A stretch of DNA of 64,000 bases from CAYYIS01 sp964470965. Its GTDB lineage: Bacteria; JAAXHH01; JABIQT01. The notes under the pieces are model-generated. The model worked only from the letters and a program-made list of their open reading frames with translations. It made no database searches and was not told where the DNA came from. A program made the translations under genes and the position numbers. Below, piece by piece: positions 36,346-45,541 of this stretch. Each line of letters opens with the position of its first letter. The stretch's first letter is position 1. The stretch covers positions 1 to 64,000 of the forward strand of contig CAYYIS010000013.1 in assembly GCA_964470965.1 (NCBI GenBank). Direction: 5' to 3'.

Positions 36346-36623
36346 TGCCAGGCTCCCCGGAACAGTGTGTTATACGCATTGGTCAACTCAGTCGGTAATT
36401 TCAATCGATTAACGTTTGCTGAAGGCGCTGGCCCGCTGCCGTAGTAATCCGCGGGATCTTGCATCCAAACAATTCCAGTGGCCACCTCTGCTCTGCACGG
36501 GGTGATCCGACGGGCACCGGTGGATCCCTGTGGCAACAGACTTTGACCTGGGGAAGCCGGCTTCATGTTGCGCCCAAGCCGAACTCCACTCGACGTCCAT
36601 CCGTTGATGTCGTTTTTGGCCAT
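36342..36623 (-). CDS. Possible small protein, 93 residues
   Basis: The frame ends in a TGA that overlaps the ATG of the membrane protein gene at 36345, a common operon arrangement. The sequence includes TGIVWMQDPADYYGSGPAP and is not repetitive, but no family and no ribosome site are evident. It may be spurious. The rest of 36346-36793 holds nothing else I can support. Confidence 0.25.
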   Translation of the reverse strand: MAKNDINGWTSSGVRLGRNMKPASPGQSLLPQGSTGARRITPCRAEVATGIVWMQDPADYYGSGPAPSANVNRLKLPTELTNAYNTLFRGAWQ

Positions 36624-36793
36624 ACGGCGCTACGAGCGTCTTTCTAGATTAGTTGAGGCCAAGACAATTCCAGTATCGCCCCCCGTGAGATGTCAGCATC
36701 AACCGCTCGGTGTGTGGCCTTGTGCTGAGGAGGCGTACCATTTTCGGTTACGCTGAGGTCACCGTGGCACCCCATGTACTCACCACTCCGTTC

Positions 36794-38695
36794 TCACGGG
36801 TTGGTTACGTGCTCGACAATGGGCAACCTGATCTGAGACGGGAATTCCGCCGAGTGGTGCACGTTGTTGTGCGCCGTGATGCCTTGCGCCTCGTCATAGT
36901 TGTTGCCGCCAGTGTTCAGGTTACGGGCGAACCTCGGAAAATTGCTGCTCGAAACCTCTATTCGAACGCGGTGCCCCGCTGCGAAGTAGTTGCTGGTCGA
37001 CATCGGGCTGACTCGAATCTTGTAGATGTCACCTTCCTCCATGAACACCTCTTTATCGTATCCTTCCCGGTAACGCGCCCGCTGAATCGTTTCGTCGAGA
37101 TTGTAGGCCCTGCCGTCCGGATAGACGTCGATCAGCTTTACCGTAAAATCCGTGTCTTTTACATCGGTCGACACATAAAGGGTGATTTCAATGGTTCCGC
37201 TTACCTCTACACCGGCCTCGAGTGCATCCGAGGTGTAGACCAGGATATCGTTCCGGGCTTCCTGCTGCCGTTGGTCGAAGGAGCCAGCCTGGATCGCATT
37301 GCCGGTGCAGCATACATTTCCGCCGTAGGAGGGCACCGGCGATGTCGGATCATAGGTGAAGGTGTCGTGGTTGTCTTCCTCAGTAGGCGCTTGCAAAAGC
37401 CTACCGTCGCCCATAACGCTGTTGGCATTGCCTCCGCTCCCAAGGTAGTATGTCAGCATATCAGCTTCTCTTGGCGGCCATGATTCCGAGGTCCGCCAGG
37501 TATTGGATCCCATTGCGTAGTACTGAACTTTGGGGGTATTTTCGAGAATACCGTTATCTTCACTCTTCAACCAGTAATCGAACCAGCCGTAAATAAGGGC
37601 ATCGTAGTCGAGGCGGGCATCGCCCATGTTACGCTCTCCCACGATGGTCTCTTCCGTCGACCGTTTGAACGCGCAGTGGAGGGTCGGCGCGATAACCGCG
37701 TACTGGTTGTTCGCCACTTCAGGGTCGGACACGTTGTTCCGCACGTGATTGAAAAGCGCTAAATTAGGACCTGCCGATACATCGTACCAGGACATGAACC
37801 ACAGGCTCGGCACGCCGAAGGGCATGTCGTCATGGTAAAGCCCGCCGTCATACCAGGCGGGGTCGTTAGGCTTTCTCCGGATCATTTTACTGAAGACACC
37901 CTTCGGACCATCCACATTGTCTATAATGTCCGTGATCGGGAGATGATGGAACGCCTTCGACCATTCGACCCTGGGGCGTTCGGGTGCCAGGTCGAACGAG
38001 CGGGAGAGGCGAATCAGGTCTTCCTGGGTCACGTTTGGTCCGAAAGTGGGTCGGGCCACATCGTTCTGAACGCCGTAGAGCCACGAAATGAAGAGCATCT
38101 GCTCGACGCCGCCACGGTACCAGTTACCCTGCTCGTACCACTCCCCGATGCGCCCGACACCTGCGCCGAAGCCCATGGGCACCATCGCCGCATGTGCCGG
38201 GTGGTCCAGCGACGCCAATCCCATCTGCCACTCGGCGGTGGAGGAGCATCCCAGCGTTCCTACTTTTCCGTTTGACCAAGGCTGATCCGCCATCCAGGTG
38301 AGCGCGTCATATCCGTCCGTAAGCGGAGGCCCCAGAATGTCCCATTCTCCTTCCGAGAAATACCGGCCGCGTTCATTCTGGACCACAAAGGCGTAACCGC
38401 GTGTTACCGCCTCGAGTGCAGCGCGATGGGTGCGTGTGGACAGTTCGCCGTCCCGCCAGGAATTGAAGTTGTACGGTGTTTTCGAAAATATGATGGGGAC
38501 GGGTTCGTCGGTTTTCGGTCGATAGACATCGGTCGCAAGCCGCACGCCGTCCCGCATGGGTACCATCAGTTTCTGATCAATCACGGCGATGGCCTCAAGC
38601 TCCTTGAGTACGTCGTCATCCTGCGCAAGGAGGGGTGAAGTGAGCGTAAAACAGAAGGCCCCGAATAATACAGCCATACAATAGCTGAACTTCAT
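36794..38695 (-). CDS. Secreted CocE/NonD-type hydrolase (X-Pro peptidase S15 fold)
   Basis: This 633-residue protein has a signal peptide (1-24, ends PLLAQ); AAGGAG six bases before 38695 selects this start over one 17 codons earlier. The alpha/beta hydrolase core includes MVPMRDGVRLATDVYRPK, FVVQNERGRYFSEGEWD and the nucleophile region GKVGTLGCSSTAEWQMG. The C-terminal jelly roll has FTVKLIDVYPDGRAYNLDE and FAAGHRVRIEVSSSNFPRF, as in cocaine esterase, glutaryl-7-ACA acylase and X-prolyl dipeptidyl peptidases. It acts in the periplasm or outside the cell on an ester, amide or peptide. The neighbouring genes give no substrate clue. Confidence 0.9.
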   Translation of the reverse strand: MKFSYCMAVLFGAFCFTLTSPLLAQDDDVLKELEAIAVIDQKLMVPMRDGVRLATDVYRPKTDEPVPIIFSKTPYNFNSWRDGELSTRTHRAALEAVTRGYAFVVQNERGRYFSEGEWDILGPPLTDGYDALTWMADQPWSNGKVGTLGCSSTAEWQMGLASLDHPAHAAMVPMGFGAGVGRIGEWYEQGNWYRGGVEQMLFISWLYGVQNDVARPTFGPNVTQEDLIRLSRSFDLAPERPRVEWSKAFHHLPITDIIDNVDGPKGVFSKMIRRKPNDPAWYDGGLYHDDMPFGVPSLWFMSWYDVSAGPNLALFNHVRNNVSDPEVANNQYAVIAPTLHCAFKRSTEETIVGERNMGDARLDYDALIYGWFDYWLKSEDNGILENTPKVQYYAMGSNTWRTSESWPPREADMLTYYLGSGGNANSVMGDGRLLQAPTEEDNHDTFTYDPTSPVPSYGGNVCCTGNAIQAGSFDQRQQEARNDILVYTSDALEAGVEVSGTIEITLYVSTDVKDTDFTVKLIDVYPDGRAYNLDETIQRARYREGYDKEVFMEEGDIYKIRVSPMSTSNYFAAGHRVRIEVSSSNFPRFARNLNTGGNNYDEAQGITAHNNVHHSAEFPSQIRLPIVEHVTNP

Positions 38696-39102
38696 GCTGT
38701 TCTCCTTTGAAACGGCATAGACTAATTCTCCCATACCGTGAACCATACCTCAGTTGGAATGTTGTCAGCGAACTAAATTGTGGGAACGTAATATTCGAAA
38801 TATATCCCGGCTTAAGAATATTGTCAAACCGCAATTAATGTGATGGGGGCATTGAATCCGCCGGGCAGATATGCCTATTCTTCGTTGATGGCATCGACGT
38901 TAGGTCAATTGGCCTGACCTGCAATCGGTTTTATTCATCCTCCCTCAGTGCCTTCCACAGCAGCTATCAAGCAAATGATCGGAAATCTTCTCCGTCGTGT
39001 GTGATTCAATACCTGTCACAAGACCTTCTTTTTTGGGCTGAACTCAATGTGAGCCTTTCGTTGAGCCTGGTCTGGTCGCCGTAACATGCTACCTCGCAGT
39101 GA
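38696..39102. other. 0.4-kb gap
   Basis: This lies between the beta-lactamase stop and the CocE-type hydrolase start, both on the minus strand. It contains a 6-bp inverted repeat AGGTCA...TGACCT near 38913-38931 and an AT-rich part around 38770-38840, likely the hydrolase promoter region. No gene was recognised. Confidence 0.4.
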
Positions 39103-39996
39103 TTATCTGACGCCGGACATTACCGCTGCTGAAATCGATGCGCCAATTTTTGCGATCGCAGCATTCCGGGAATCGAATGAAGCGTCGGTTTGGGTGAGGT
39201 AAACGGTGGCGATGACAGGTTTGTGGTTAGGTGGCCACATGATCGCCGTGATCGCCCGGGTACCATAACCCCCGGCACCGGTTCTATCTCCGATTATCCA
39301 ATCCCCCGGCACACGGGAACGAAACAACGCGTCACCTACCTTATTGCCCTTAAGCCAGGCCGTCAACCTCGCGCGCGATTCATTAGACAACACGTCTCCA
39401 AGAACTAATTTTTTTATGGTAAATGCCATGGCGTTTGGTGTCGTGGTATCGCGTTTGTCACCGGGGGTAGCCTCGTTCAGGTCTGGTTCCCAACGATCCA
39501 GTCGGGTAACTTCATCGCCTATGGAGCGCACAAATTCAGTCAGGGCATCCGGACCGCCGACCGCACGCAAAATAAAGTTTGCCGCAGAATTGTCGCTCAT
39601 AAACATTGTAGCTTCGCACAGTTCGGAAAGAGTCATTCCCTTCACGTCCGCATGGTTTTTGGTTACAGGCGAATAGGCTACCAGATCGCTTTCATCGAAT
39701 GTCACCACCCGCTCGAGCCGCTCCTTTCCTGCATCCACAAGGGAAAGGAGCGCTGCACATGCCAGTGTCTTGAACGTGCTTGCCATCGGAAACCGGTCGT
39801 CGGCGTGGTATTGCCAATATCGCCCGGTCTCTTCATCGTAAACCGAAACACCGATTCGTGTCCCAAGCGTTGTCTCAATCTGCTTGACCGTTTGGATCAA
39901 ATCGTCGGTATCCTGGGAATGTGCCGGCAACGACAGCGAACACATAACAAGCAGAGGCACCACAGACATTACAGATAGATTTAAATTCCGCTTCAT
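39103..39996 (-). CDS. Class A beta-lactamase, RTG (CARB-like) subgroup
   Basis: This 297-residue serine beta-lactamase has a signal peptide (1-27, ends PAHSQ). All class A motifs are present: Ser73-Thr-Phe-Lys76, Ser134-Asp135-Asn136, Glu170 in EPDLN, and RTG at residues 238-240 in place of KTG. The Arg in this position and GDRTGAGGYG resemble carbenicillinase (CARB/PSE/RTG) enzymes. It hydrolyses beta-lactams in the periplasm; the true range is not readable. The ATG at 39996 with GAGG six bases upstream is preferred to a TTG at 40008. No mobile element or resistance-cassette context is seen, so it is probably an intrinsic gene. Confidence 0.92.
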   Translation of the reverse strand: MKRNLNLSVMSVVPLLVMCSLSLPAHSQDTDDLIQTVKQIETTLGTRIGVSVYDEETGRYWQYHADDRFPMASTFKTLACAALLSLVDAGKERLERVVTFDESDLVAYSPVTKNHADVKGMTLSELCEATMFMSDNSAANFILRAVGGPDALTEFVRSIGDEVTRLDRWEPDLNEATPGDKRDTTTPNAMAFTIKKLVLGDVLSNESRARLTAWLKGNKVGDALFRSRVPGDWIIGDRTGAGGYGTRAITAIMWPPNHKPVIATVYLTQTDASFDSRNAAIAKIGASISAAVMSGVR

Positions 39997-40131
39997 GGAA
40001 CGCCTCAATACGAATTGGAGTGAGCGTCAGGTTTATCTGGCATTCATAGCTTTTGTTTTGTTCGGCAACTACCTGCTGATTGAAAACCAAGTGGAGACCG
40101 GTTGACACAGGATCGGGATAGTTCGCCCGTC

Positions 40132-40620
40132 TTAAATCAACTTCGATCTCAAATTTTCCAGGTCGTGCCATTCACACCGGTACGGGGCCGCTTTGATGCC
40201 GCCATACTTTAAATAAAACCGCTGGTATGGGTTATGCTCGTCGAATCCGACCAGCATAGAGCCGATGCCCTCCTGCAGCAACCAGTCGACCGCTATCAGC
40301 AACAGATGGGCACCGATGCCCTTACACTGATATTCAGGATAAACATGAATCGATTGAAGTTCGGCCTGGCAACCCTGTTTATCACAGTGGTGACACGCCA
40401 TGTTACCGATCAGCCGCCCCTCCTCGAAAGCCGCATAGACAAGGCGAGGTGGTTTGCCGTGATTGGGCGTGTGGGTCCCGTTCATGTAACCTGTCCACCT
40501 TTTAACGGCTCTTTGTGTCTGCTCCTCGCTTGTGGGCGCTAATCCCGTGGATCCGCCCTGGGACAGTTTAACGATATCGCTGATATCGTGTTTTGTGGCT
40601 TCACGGTATGCAATATGCAG
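40132..40620 (-). CDS. GNAT acetyltransferase, probable CTG start
   Basis: This is a GNAT-fold protein. The acetyl-CoA loop is in SIHVYPEYQCKGIGAHLLL, with the preceding GRLIGNMACHHCDKQGCQAELQ and a late NPYQRFYLKYGGIKA. The first ATG (40485) would remove the first strand and helix of the fold. In the same frame upstream is IAYREATKHDISDIVKLSQ, a normal GNAT N-terminus, but no ATG, GTG or TTG precedes it. A CTG at 40618-40620 sits 6 bases after GGAGG, giving 162 residues. So either a CTG start is used or the start codon is damaged. It is the last gene of a SEC-C / VOC-like / GNAT group. Confidence 0.7.
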   Translation of the reverse strand: MHIAYREATKHDISDIVKLSQGGSTGLAPTSEEQTQRAVKRWTGYMNGTHTPNHGKPPRLVYAAFEEGRLIGNMACHHCDKQGCQAELQSIHVYPEYQCKGIGAHLLLIAVDWLLQEGIGSMLVGFDEHNPYQRFYLKYGGIKAAPYRCEWHDLENLRSKLI

Positions 40621-40634
40621 CCGGTCCCTCCAAA

Positions 40635-40886
40635 TCAGTAAACCACCTTCCTTGCGGCGGGCAATGGGCCTTGCCCATATGGCAAAGCCTGGGTCGCTAA
40701 AACCATGTCTTTGGTGTCAATAGGAAACAGCAATTGGTTGCCGTCCGAATCCTGTATCTCGACTAAAGGATAACCTAAAAAGTGATCCCGCGACGGCAGT
40801 GACTTCTGCCTGATATGGTCTTGAAATCTCACGTTCACACTTGCACTGCCGAAAGGGGGATTTACCGGGTGTAGCCGATTAATCAT
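40635..40886 (-). CDS. Short VOC/glyoxalase-like domain protein
   Basis: An 83-residue frame. RFQDHIRQKSLPSRDHFLG with YPLVEIQDSDGNQLLFPIDT matches the second half of a vicinal-oxygen-chelate/glyoxalase module (the usual pattern is GVP-FVEDPDGN-LLF). The first half of the module is absent, so this is either a half-size protein that dimerises or a truncated gene. It starts 10 bases after the SEC-C gene ends; the GNAT gene starts 15 bases further on. Confidence 0.5.
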   Translation of the reverse strand: MINRLHPVNPPFGSASVNVRFQDHIRQKSLPSRDHFLGYPLVEIQDSDGNQLLFPIDTKDMVLATQALPYGQGPLPAARKVVY

Positions 40887-40895
40887 GGTCTTGTT

Positions 40896-41339
40896 TCATG
40901 AGAAAACCCCGTAACAACATTTTTTGTACTTCTTTCCGCTGCCACAAGGACAGGGATCGTTCCGCCCGACGTCTGAATATCCCTTCTGAAATGTTTCTCC
41001 ACGAACGGAACCGTCTTCGCGAAAACCACTGACGTAGGACTGTTCCATTTGACTGACTGTGTTCGACCAGCCCTGTGCATGGGGAATTCGCCCACTGTCG
41101 ACCAGGTATTCAAAGAACGCTTTTAAAAGCTTTGGAAATTCTTTGCGTATTGGCAGGGGTACATCGAGATAGGCTACCTGTTTGGTGGCCGCTTTTATCG
41201 AACCATCGGTTATTTCGTCTCCTGCTCTGCTGCACCAGAAGACCAGGAGGGGTTCGGCGTGTTCCTTCAGGGCGGAATCTAAAAAGAGGAATTGCTCGGA
41301 TGTACAGTAATCGTTCACTGCCGCCGATGTCAGATCCAT
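40896..41339 (-). CDS. SEC-C motif protein
   Basis: This 147-residue protein has a C-terminal SEC-C zinc-binding motif GRNDPCPCGSGKKYKKCC, as at the SecA C-terminus and in many small proteins. The first 115 residues are helical (EFPKLLKAFFEYLVDSGRIP) and without a named domain. The motif binds zinc and can mediate contact with SecB or ribosomes in SecA; here the role is unknown. It appears to lead a three-gene minus-strand group. Confidence 0.85.
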   Translation of the reverse strand: MDLTSAAVNDYCTSEQFLFLDSALKEHAEPLLVFWCSRAGDEITDGSIKAATKQVAYLDVPLPIRKEFPKLLKAFFEYLVDSGRIPHAQGWSNTVSQMEQSYVSGFREDGSVRGETFQKGYSDVGRNDPCPCGSGKKYKKCCYGVFS

Positions 41340-41630
41340 ATATTTACCTGTCCAGCGTTTGTGCCGGGGTTGCTATCTAATCTACCAGATCGTACTAATG
41401 TTCGTGAAAAAATGAAATGAAATTTTGTAGCTGCTCGCAACCAGCTCAAGCAAGTATGTTGTCTCAGGCACGTTCAGACAAATATAACAGCCTGCTAAAT
41501 AATATCAAATGGATATGAGTTAATCGACGGGGCTCCAGAAAAAAGCTGTTGATACGGACCGGGTCATCCGATATACTGTACCGTGTAGCCGGGCAATCTC
41601 ATTTCAAAAAATATCATGGGGAGGCAGAAC

Positions 41631-42662
41631 ATGTCATTGGCATCATTTGTGGACAGGATACTGGTTGTTGCGTTTTTCGTGCTAATTGCATCGGGGCACC
41701 AGGTAGTCCAGGCCCAGAACCATGCGCCGAACCCGTACGAGACGATCGAAGGCATCTGGGGCAAATTGCCTGAAGGACGGACCTGGGGTGCCACCAGTGC
41801 GGTATATCCGGCACAGGACGGGAGTGGCAATATCTGGGTGGCGGAGCGGTGCGGTGCGAACGATTGCACCGAGGCGCACGACGTCGATTCCGTATTGCTG
41901 TTCAGTCCGGACGGTGAACTACTGCGCAGCTTCGGTGCCGGGATGATCGTGTGGCCGCACGGCATTTTCGTGGACAAAGAGAATAACGTTTGGATTGCAG
42001 ATGCGCGCGGTGCACCGGGACGCGGGCATCAGGTTTACAAATTCAGCCAGGACGGAGAGTTGCTGATGAGCCTCGGCGTAGCGGGCGTGGCCGCCGAAGG
42101 CAGAAACACCTTCAATGCACCATCCGACGTATTGATCGCCCCCAACGGTGATATCTTCGTGGTGGACGGTCATGGTGCCCGAGGCAACAACCGGGTCGTG
42201 AAGTTCAACGCCGACGGTGAGTTCATTAAAGCCTGGGGTAAAACAGGCTACGGTCCAGGTGAGTTCCGCGATCCGCATGCACTGGCCATGGATTCCGAGG
42301 GACGCCTGTTCGTTGGTGACCGGGCGAACAGCCGGATCCAGATCTTTACGCAGGAGGGCGAACACATCGCCACGTGGACCCAATTCGGCCGCCCGAGCGG
42401 TTTGTACATCGACGCCAACGACATCCTGTATTGCGCTGATTCAGAGTCTAACGCCACCTGGGCCGGTAATCCTGGCTGGAAGCGCGGTATCAGGATCGGC
42501 AGCGCCAAAGGCGGCTGGATCACGGGTTTCATACCGGATCCGGAACCCGATCAGGACAACGCCGGTACCACCGCCGCCGAAGGTGTAGCCGCGGATGCCG
42601 CCGGTAACATCTACGGCGCCGAGGTAGGTCCGCGTATGTTGCGGAAATATGTGAAGAAATAA
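41631..42662 (+). CDS. Secreted NHL-repeat six-bladed propeller protein
   Basis: This 343-residue protein has a signal peptide (1-24, ends VVQAQ). GGAGG seven bases before 41631 favours this start over one five codons earlier. The mature protein is built from NHL blades: WPHGIFVDKENNVWIADAR, APSDVLIAPNGDIFVVDGH, FRDPHALAMDSEGRLFVGDR with SRIQIF, and GVAADAAGNIYGAEVG. This resembles peptidyl-alpha-hydroxyglycine lyase-like and related periplasmic propellers. Enzymatic metal ligands cannot be assigned with confidence. It converges with the MATE gene, with an inverted repeat between them. Confidence 0.85.
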   Translation: MSLASFVDRILVVAFFVLIASGHQVVQAQNHAPNPYETIEGIWGKLPEGRTWGATSAVYPAQDGSGNIWVAERCGANDCTEAHDVDSVLLFSPDGELLRSFGAGMIVWPHGIFVDKENNVWIADARGAPGRGHQVYKFSQDGELLMSLGVAGVAAEGRNTFNAPSDVLIAPNGDIFVVDGHGARGNNRVVKFNADGEFIKAWGKTGYGPGEFRDPHALAMDSEGRLFVGDRANSRIQIFTQEGEHIATWTQFGRPSGLYIDANDILYCADSESNATWAGNPGWKRGIRIGSAKGGWITGFIPDPEPDQDNAGTTAAEGVAADAAGNIYGAEVGPRMLRKYVKK

Positions 42663-42667
42663 GGGAG

Positions 42668-42727
42668 GATTGACGGATTGGAATATTGAAAAATCCATAG
42701 TTTAATGTTTCCTCGGATCCGTCAATC
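42668..42727. terminator. Inverted repeat between convergent genes
   Basis: GATTGACGGAT (42668-42678) pairs with 42717-42727 (ATCCGTCAATC), 11 bp, across a 38-base AT-rich spacer. It lies between the 3' ends of the NHL gene (plus) and the MATE gene (minus), where a bidirectional terminator is expected. The long loop and missing T-runs make a classic intrinsic terminator doubtful. Confidence 0.4.
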
Positions 42728-42731
42728 TAAT

Positions 42732-44075
42732 TCATACTTTAACCCGCATCCACCGCCCCCGGCGAAACAGAATATATCCTGCCGTGGCACGGAGTATCCA
42801 ATCCACCGCGGTGGCGGCCCAAACGCCGGCAAGGCCCCACCCTAGGGAGATGGCGAACAGGTATACAAGACTGATACGGACGACGACCGATCCCATGAAG
42901 GTAATTATCATCGGACTGACCGTATCACCCGCTCCCCGCATGGCCCCGCCGTAGATCATGTTGACCGTCACCCCGGCCAGTTCGAGCGCTGCGATCTGCA
43001 CGCAGAGGGAGGCGAGGGCGTAGGCCTCCGGTTCCGGGCTGAATATCTGCACGAAGAAGCCAGGGACCAGCACGAATACCACGGCCAATGTGTTGATCGC
43101 CCAAAATCCCAGTTTTATAGTTCGATTCACCGCCAGCTGGGCTATGTCGCTGCGACCGGCGCCCAAGGCCTGGCCGACAATTGGCGGCACGGCCATGGAC
43201 AGTCCGAAGCTCGGCATGAACGCCAGAGATTCCACGCGCAGGGTCATGAAGTGTGCTGCAAGCGGGATCGTGCCGAGGCTGATGATGATCCACAGGTAGG
43301 TAAAGCCGCCGATACGCATCAGTATCATCTCGCCGAAACTAGGCGCAGCGATACGCATGATATTGGCCAAGACTCTACGGCGGAATGCCAGGAAATGTCC
43401 CGCCAGGATCTGAAACCCTACCGGATTACGGAACAGTTTCCAGAAAACGATCGCGGCGCTGATAACGAACGAAAGTCCGGATGCCAGAGCCACGCCAGTG
43501 GTCTCCAACCGGGGAAAGGGGCCGATACCGTATATCAGTACGTAGTTGGCGCCGATGTTGAATAAGTTCATGACGCCGGTTGCGACCATCGGAGTTTTTG
43601 TGTCTCCGGCAGCCCGCAGGATACTGCTACCGATCATCCTAACGGAATAGAAGATATTGAACGCAAGGACGGTGACCAGGTAGTCCGTCCCCGGTTCCAC
43701 CACATTCGTGGGCGTGCCGAGCAGCTCAAGGATTTCCCGGCCGTACACGAAACCCACTAATGTAAAGGTGGTCCCGCTGAAGATAGCAAGCAATAACCCC
43801 TGTCCGGCAGCGTCCTGTGCCGCTGCCGTATCCCGCCGCCCGATATTCCGTGAGACGATGGCCCCTGCCGCCGTCCCAATCCCCCAGATCGGAAACGTGA
43901 TGTAATGCACCAGCATCGACCCCTGGCCCACGGCAGCGAAAGCTTCGCTACCGAGGGGGCCGATCATGATGCTGTCCGTGAGATATACCGTGAGCTGCAG
44001 CAGGCTTTCGAGGATAGCCGGCCAGGCAAGAGTGAGGATAGTGCGGTTGAGGCGTTGTTCCGATAGGTCGAGCAA
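42732..44075 (-). CDS. MATE family efflux transporter
   Basis: This 447-residue inner-membrane protein has about 12 hydrophobic segments in two homologous halves. It starts with LTLAWPAILESLLQLTVYLTD and GTAAGAIVSRNIGRRD, the second half having VESLAFMPSFGLSMAVPPIVGQALGAGR. These are the paired signatures of multidrug and toxin extrusion (NorM/DinF-like) exporters, which use Na+ or H+ gradients. The start is a TTG (44075) with no obvious ribosome site; no ATG is available nearby in frame. Substrate unknown. Confidence 0.88.
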   Translation of the reverse strand: MLDLSEQRLNRTILTLAWPAILESLLQLTVYLTDSIMIGPLGSEAFAAVGQGSMLVHYITFPIWGIGTAAGAIVSRNIGRRDTAAAQDAAGQGLLLAIFSGTTFTLVGFVYGREILELLGTPTNVVEPGTDYLVTVLAFNIFYSVRMIGSSILRAAGDTKTPMVATGVMNLFNIGANYVLIYGIGPFPRLETTGVALASGLSFVISAAIVFWKLFRNPVGFQILAGHFLAFRRRVLANIMRIAAPSFGEMILMRIGGFTYLWIIISLGTIPLAAHFMTLRVESLAFMPSFGLSMAVPPIVGQALGAGRSDIAQLAVNRTIKLGFWAINTLAVVFVLVPGFFVQIFSPEPEAYALASLCVQIAALELAGVTVNMIYGGAMRGAGDTVSPMIITFMGSVVVRISLVYLFAISLGWGLAGVWAATAVDWILRATAGYILFRRGRWMRVKV

Positions 44076-44206
44076 TAGATTAAATGGAAATGATGAAGGG
44101 TGCCGGAGGTAAGTGGTACAGACCGCCGAATGCCTTAGTGAAAAACAGCCGTGATTGATAGACCTTTAATGATACGATCAGTAGATGGACAAGCGAACCA
44201 ATTCCC

Positions 44207-45400
44207 TTAAACTTCCGCATCTATTTCCACCGGCTCCCCATAGTCCACGCCGTCCACCTCGAATCCGAAGAGCTGGCGGAAACCTCGTTTGAAACCGTCG
44301 TAATCGGAAAGTACCCGGAAGTTTTCGGTGGTGACCAGGTCCCAGAGGCGGTTGATTTCACTCTGAAGAGTCGGTTCCAGTTCCGGGCCGTCGAGGCGGA
44401 TGCGGTGCTCATCGTCCAGCTTGGCTTGCGTGCCCGGACCGATATGGTCATTGAACAGTCTGACCATCTGATGAATGGGGTCTTCGTGGATACCCTGCTC
44501 TTTCATGAGTCGGTACAGCAGGCTCACATAAAGTGGCACCACGGGGATGGCGGAGGAGGCCTGGGTTACCACCGCTTTGTTGATGGAGATATGGGCCTGG
44601 CCGTTTATGGAGGAATGCAGCAGGGCGTTCAGGCCGGAGGTGGTGGTTTCGAGATGCTCCTTGGCTTTGCCGATGGTGCCGCTGCGGTAGATCGGCCAGG
44701 TGAGTTCCGGGCCGATATAGGAGAATGGGACCACATGGGCTCCATTTGCCAAGGCGTCCGCGGCCAGGAGTGCCTCGGTCCAGAGGCGAAGGTCGTCGCC
44801 GCCCATGACGCCGATGGTGCCGGAAATCTCTTCCTCTGTAGCAGGTTCCATCTCGATTTCGGTAATGACCTCGTCCCGGAGTTCGATCGTTTTACCGGTG
44901 TAGGATCCTCCCACCGGCTTTAGGGTGGATTGGTAAACCTCCCCGGTATACGGATCAGTGCGACGCGGAGAGGCCAGGCTGTATATCACCAGGTCGACCT
45001 GCCCGAATGTTTCTTTGATGATGTTGATGGCTTGGTTCTTAATCTCATGAGAAAACGCATCGCCGTTGATGTTGATCGAGGTCCGCCCGTCCGCCAGGGC
45101 TCTCTCGTGAAATGCCGCAGTGTTGTAGAAGCCGGCCGTGGCCGTTTTCTTGCCGACGGGCGGGCGTTCAAAGAACACTCCTATCGTATCTGCACCATAC
45201 CCCCAGGTCGCAGCAATGCGGGCGGCCAGGCCGTAACCGGTGGATGATCCCACCACCAGTACACGATACTGCTTCGGCGATGTGGATCGAGCGGCTAGGG
45301 CCACCTCGATTTGCTTTTCTATGTTCCTGGCGCACCCAGCCGGATGCGCGGTGGTACAAATGAAGCCCCGGATACGCGGGGCAATGACTGCCCGAGCCAT
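44207..45400 (-). CDS. fabV: Trans-2-enoyl-ACP/CoA reductase (NADH), FabV type
   Basis: This is a 397-residue SDR-superfamily enoyl reductase, the usual FabV/TER length. It reduces trans-2-enoyl thioesters with NADH in the last step of fatty-acid elongation. Signatures are IRGFICTTAHPAGC at the N-terminus, the dinucleotide loop VVGSSTGYGLAARIA, FFERPPVGKKTATAGFYN, and the extended catalytic Tyr-(8 residues)-Lys in PIYRSGTIGKAKEHLE. FabV enzymes are known to tolerate triclosan better than FabI. AAGGAG six bases upstream confirms the start. It is monocistronic by appearance. Confidence 0.95.
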   Translation of the reverse strand: MARAVIAPRIRGFICTTAHPAGCARNIEKQIEVALAARSTSPKQYRVLVVGSSTGYGLAARIAATWGYGADTIGVFFERPPVGKKTATAGFYNTAAFHERALADGRTSININGDAFSHEIKNQAINIIKETFGQVDLVIYSLASPRRTDPYTGEVYQSTLKPVGGSYTGKTIELRDEVITEIEMEPATEEEISGTIGVMGGDDLRLWTEALLAADALANGAHVVPFSYIGPELTWPIYRSGTIGKAKEHLETTTSGLNALLHSSINGQAHISINKAVVTQASSAIPVVPLYVSLLYRLMKEQGIHEDPIHQMVRLFNDHIGPGTQAKLDDEHRIRLDGPELEPTLQSEINRLWDLVTTENFRVLSDYDGFKRGFRQLFGFEVDGVDYGEPVEIDAEV

Positions 45401-45541
45401 GTAGAACTCCTTTGATTGACGGAATGACGGCTTGTTAAATTAACGAATCACTTTATCAGATTTTCCTTCATTCCACCAATCCGTTAACCCCGCTGGACCC
45501 GGTAGAGCAAGCGGAATCAATCCGTCCTTTTTGCTGTTGTT

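Noticed and set aside
36710..37483. 257-codon plus-strand open frame
   Set aside because: Antisense to the CocE-type hydrolase, whose motifs are clear.
38913..38931. AGGTCA...TGACCT inverted repeat as an operator
   Set aside because: Only six pairs and no adjacent regulator gene; listed only as part of the gap.
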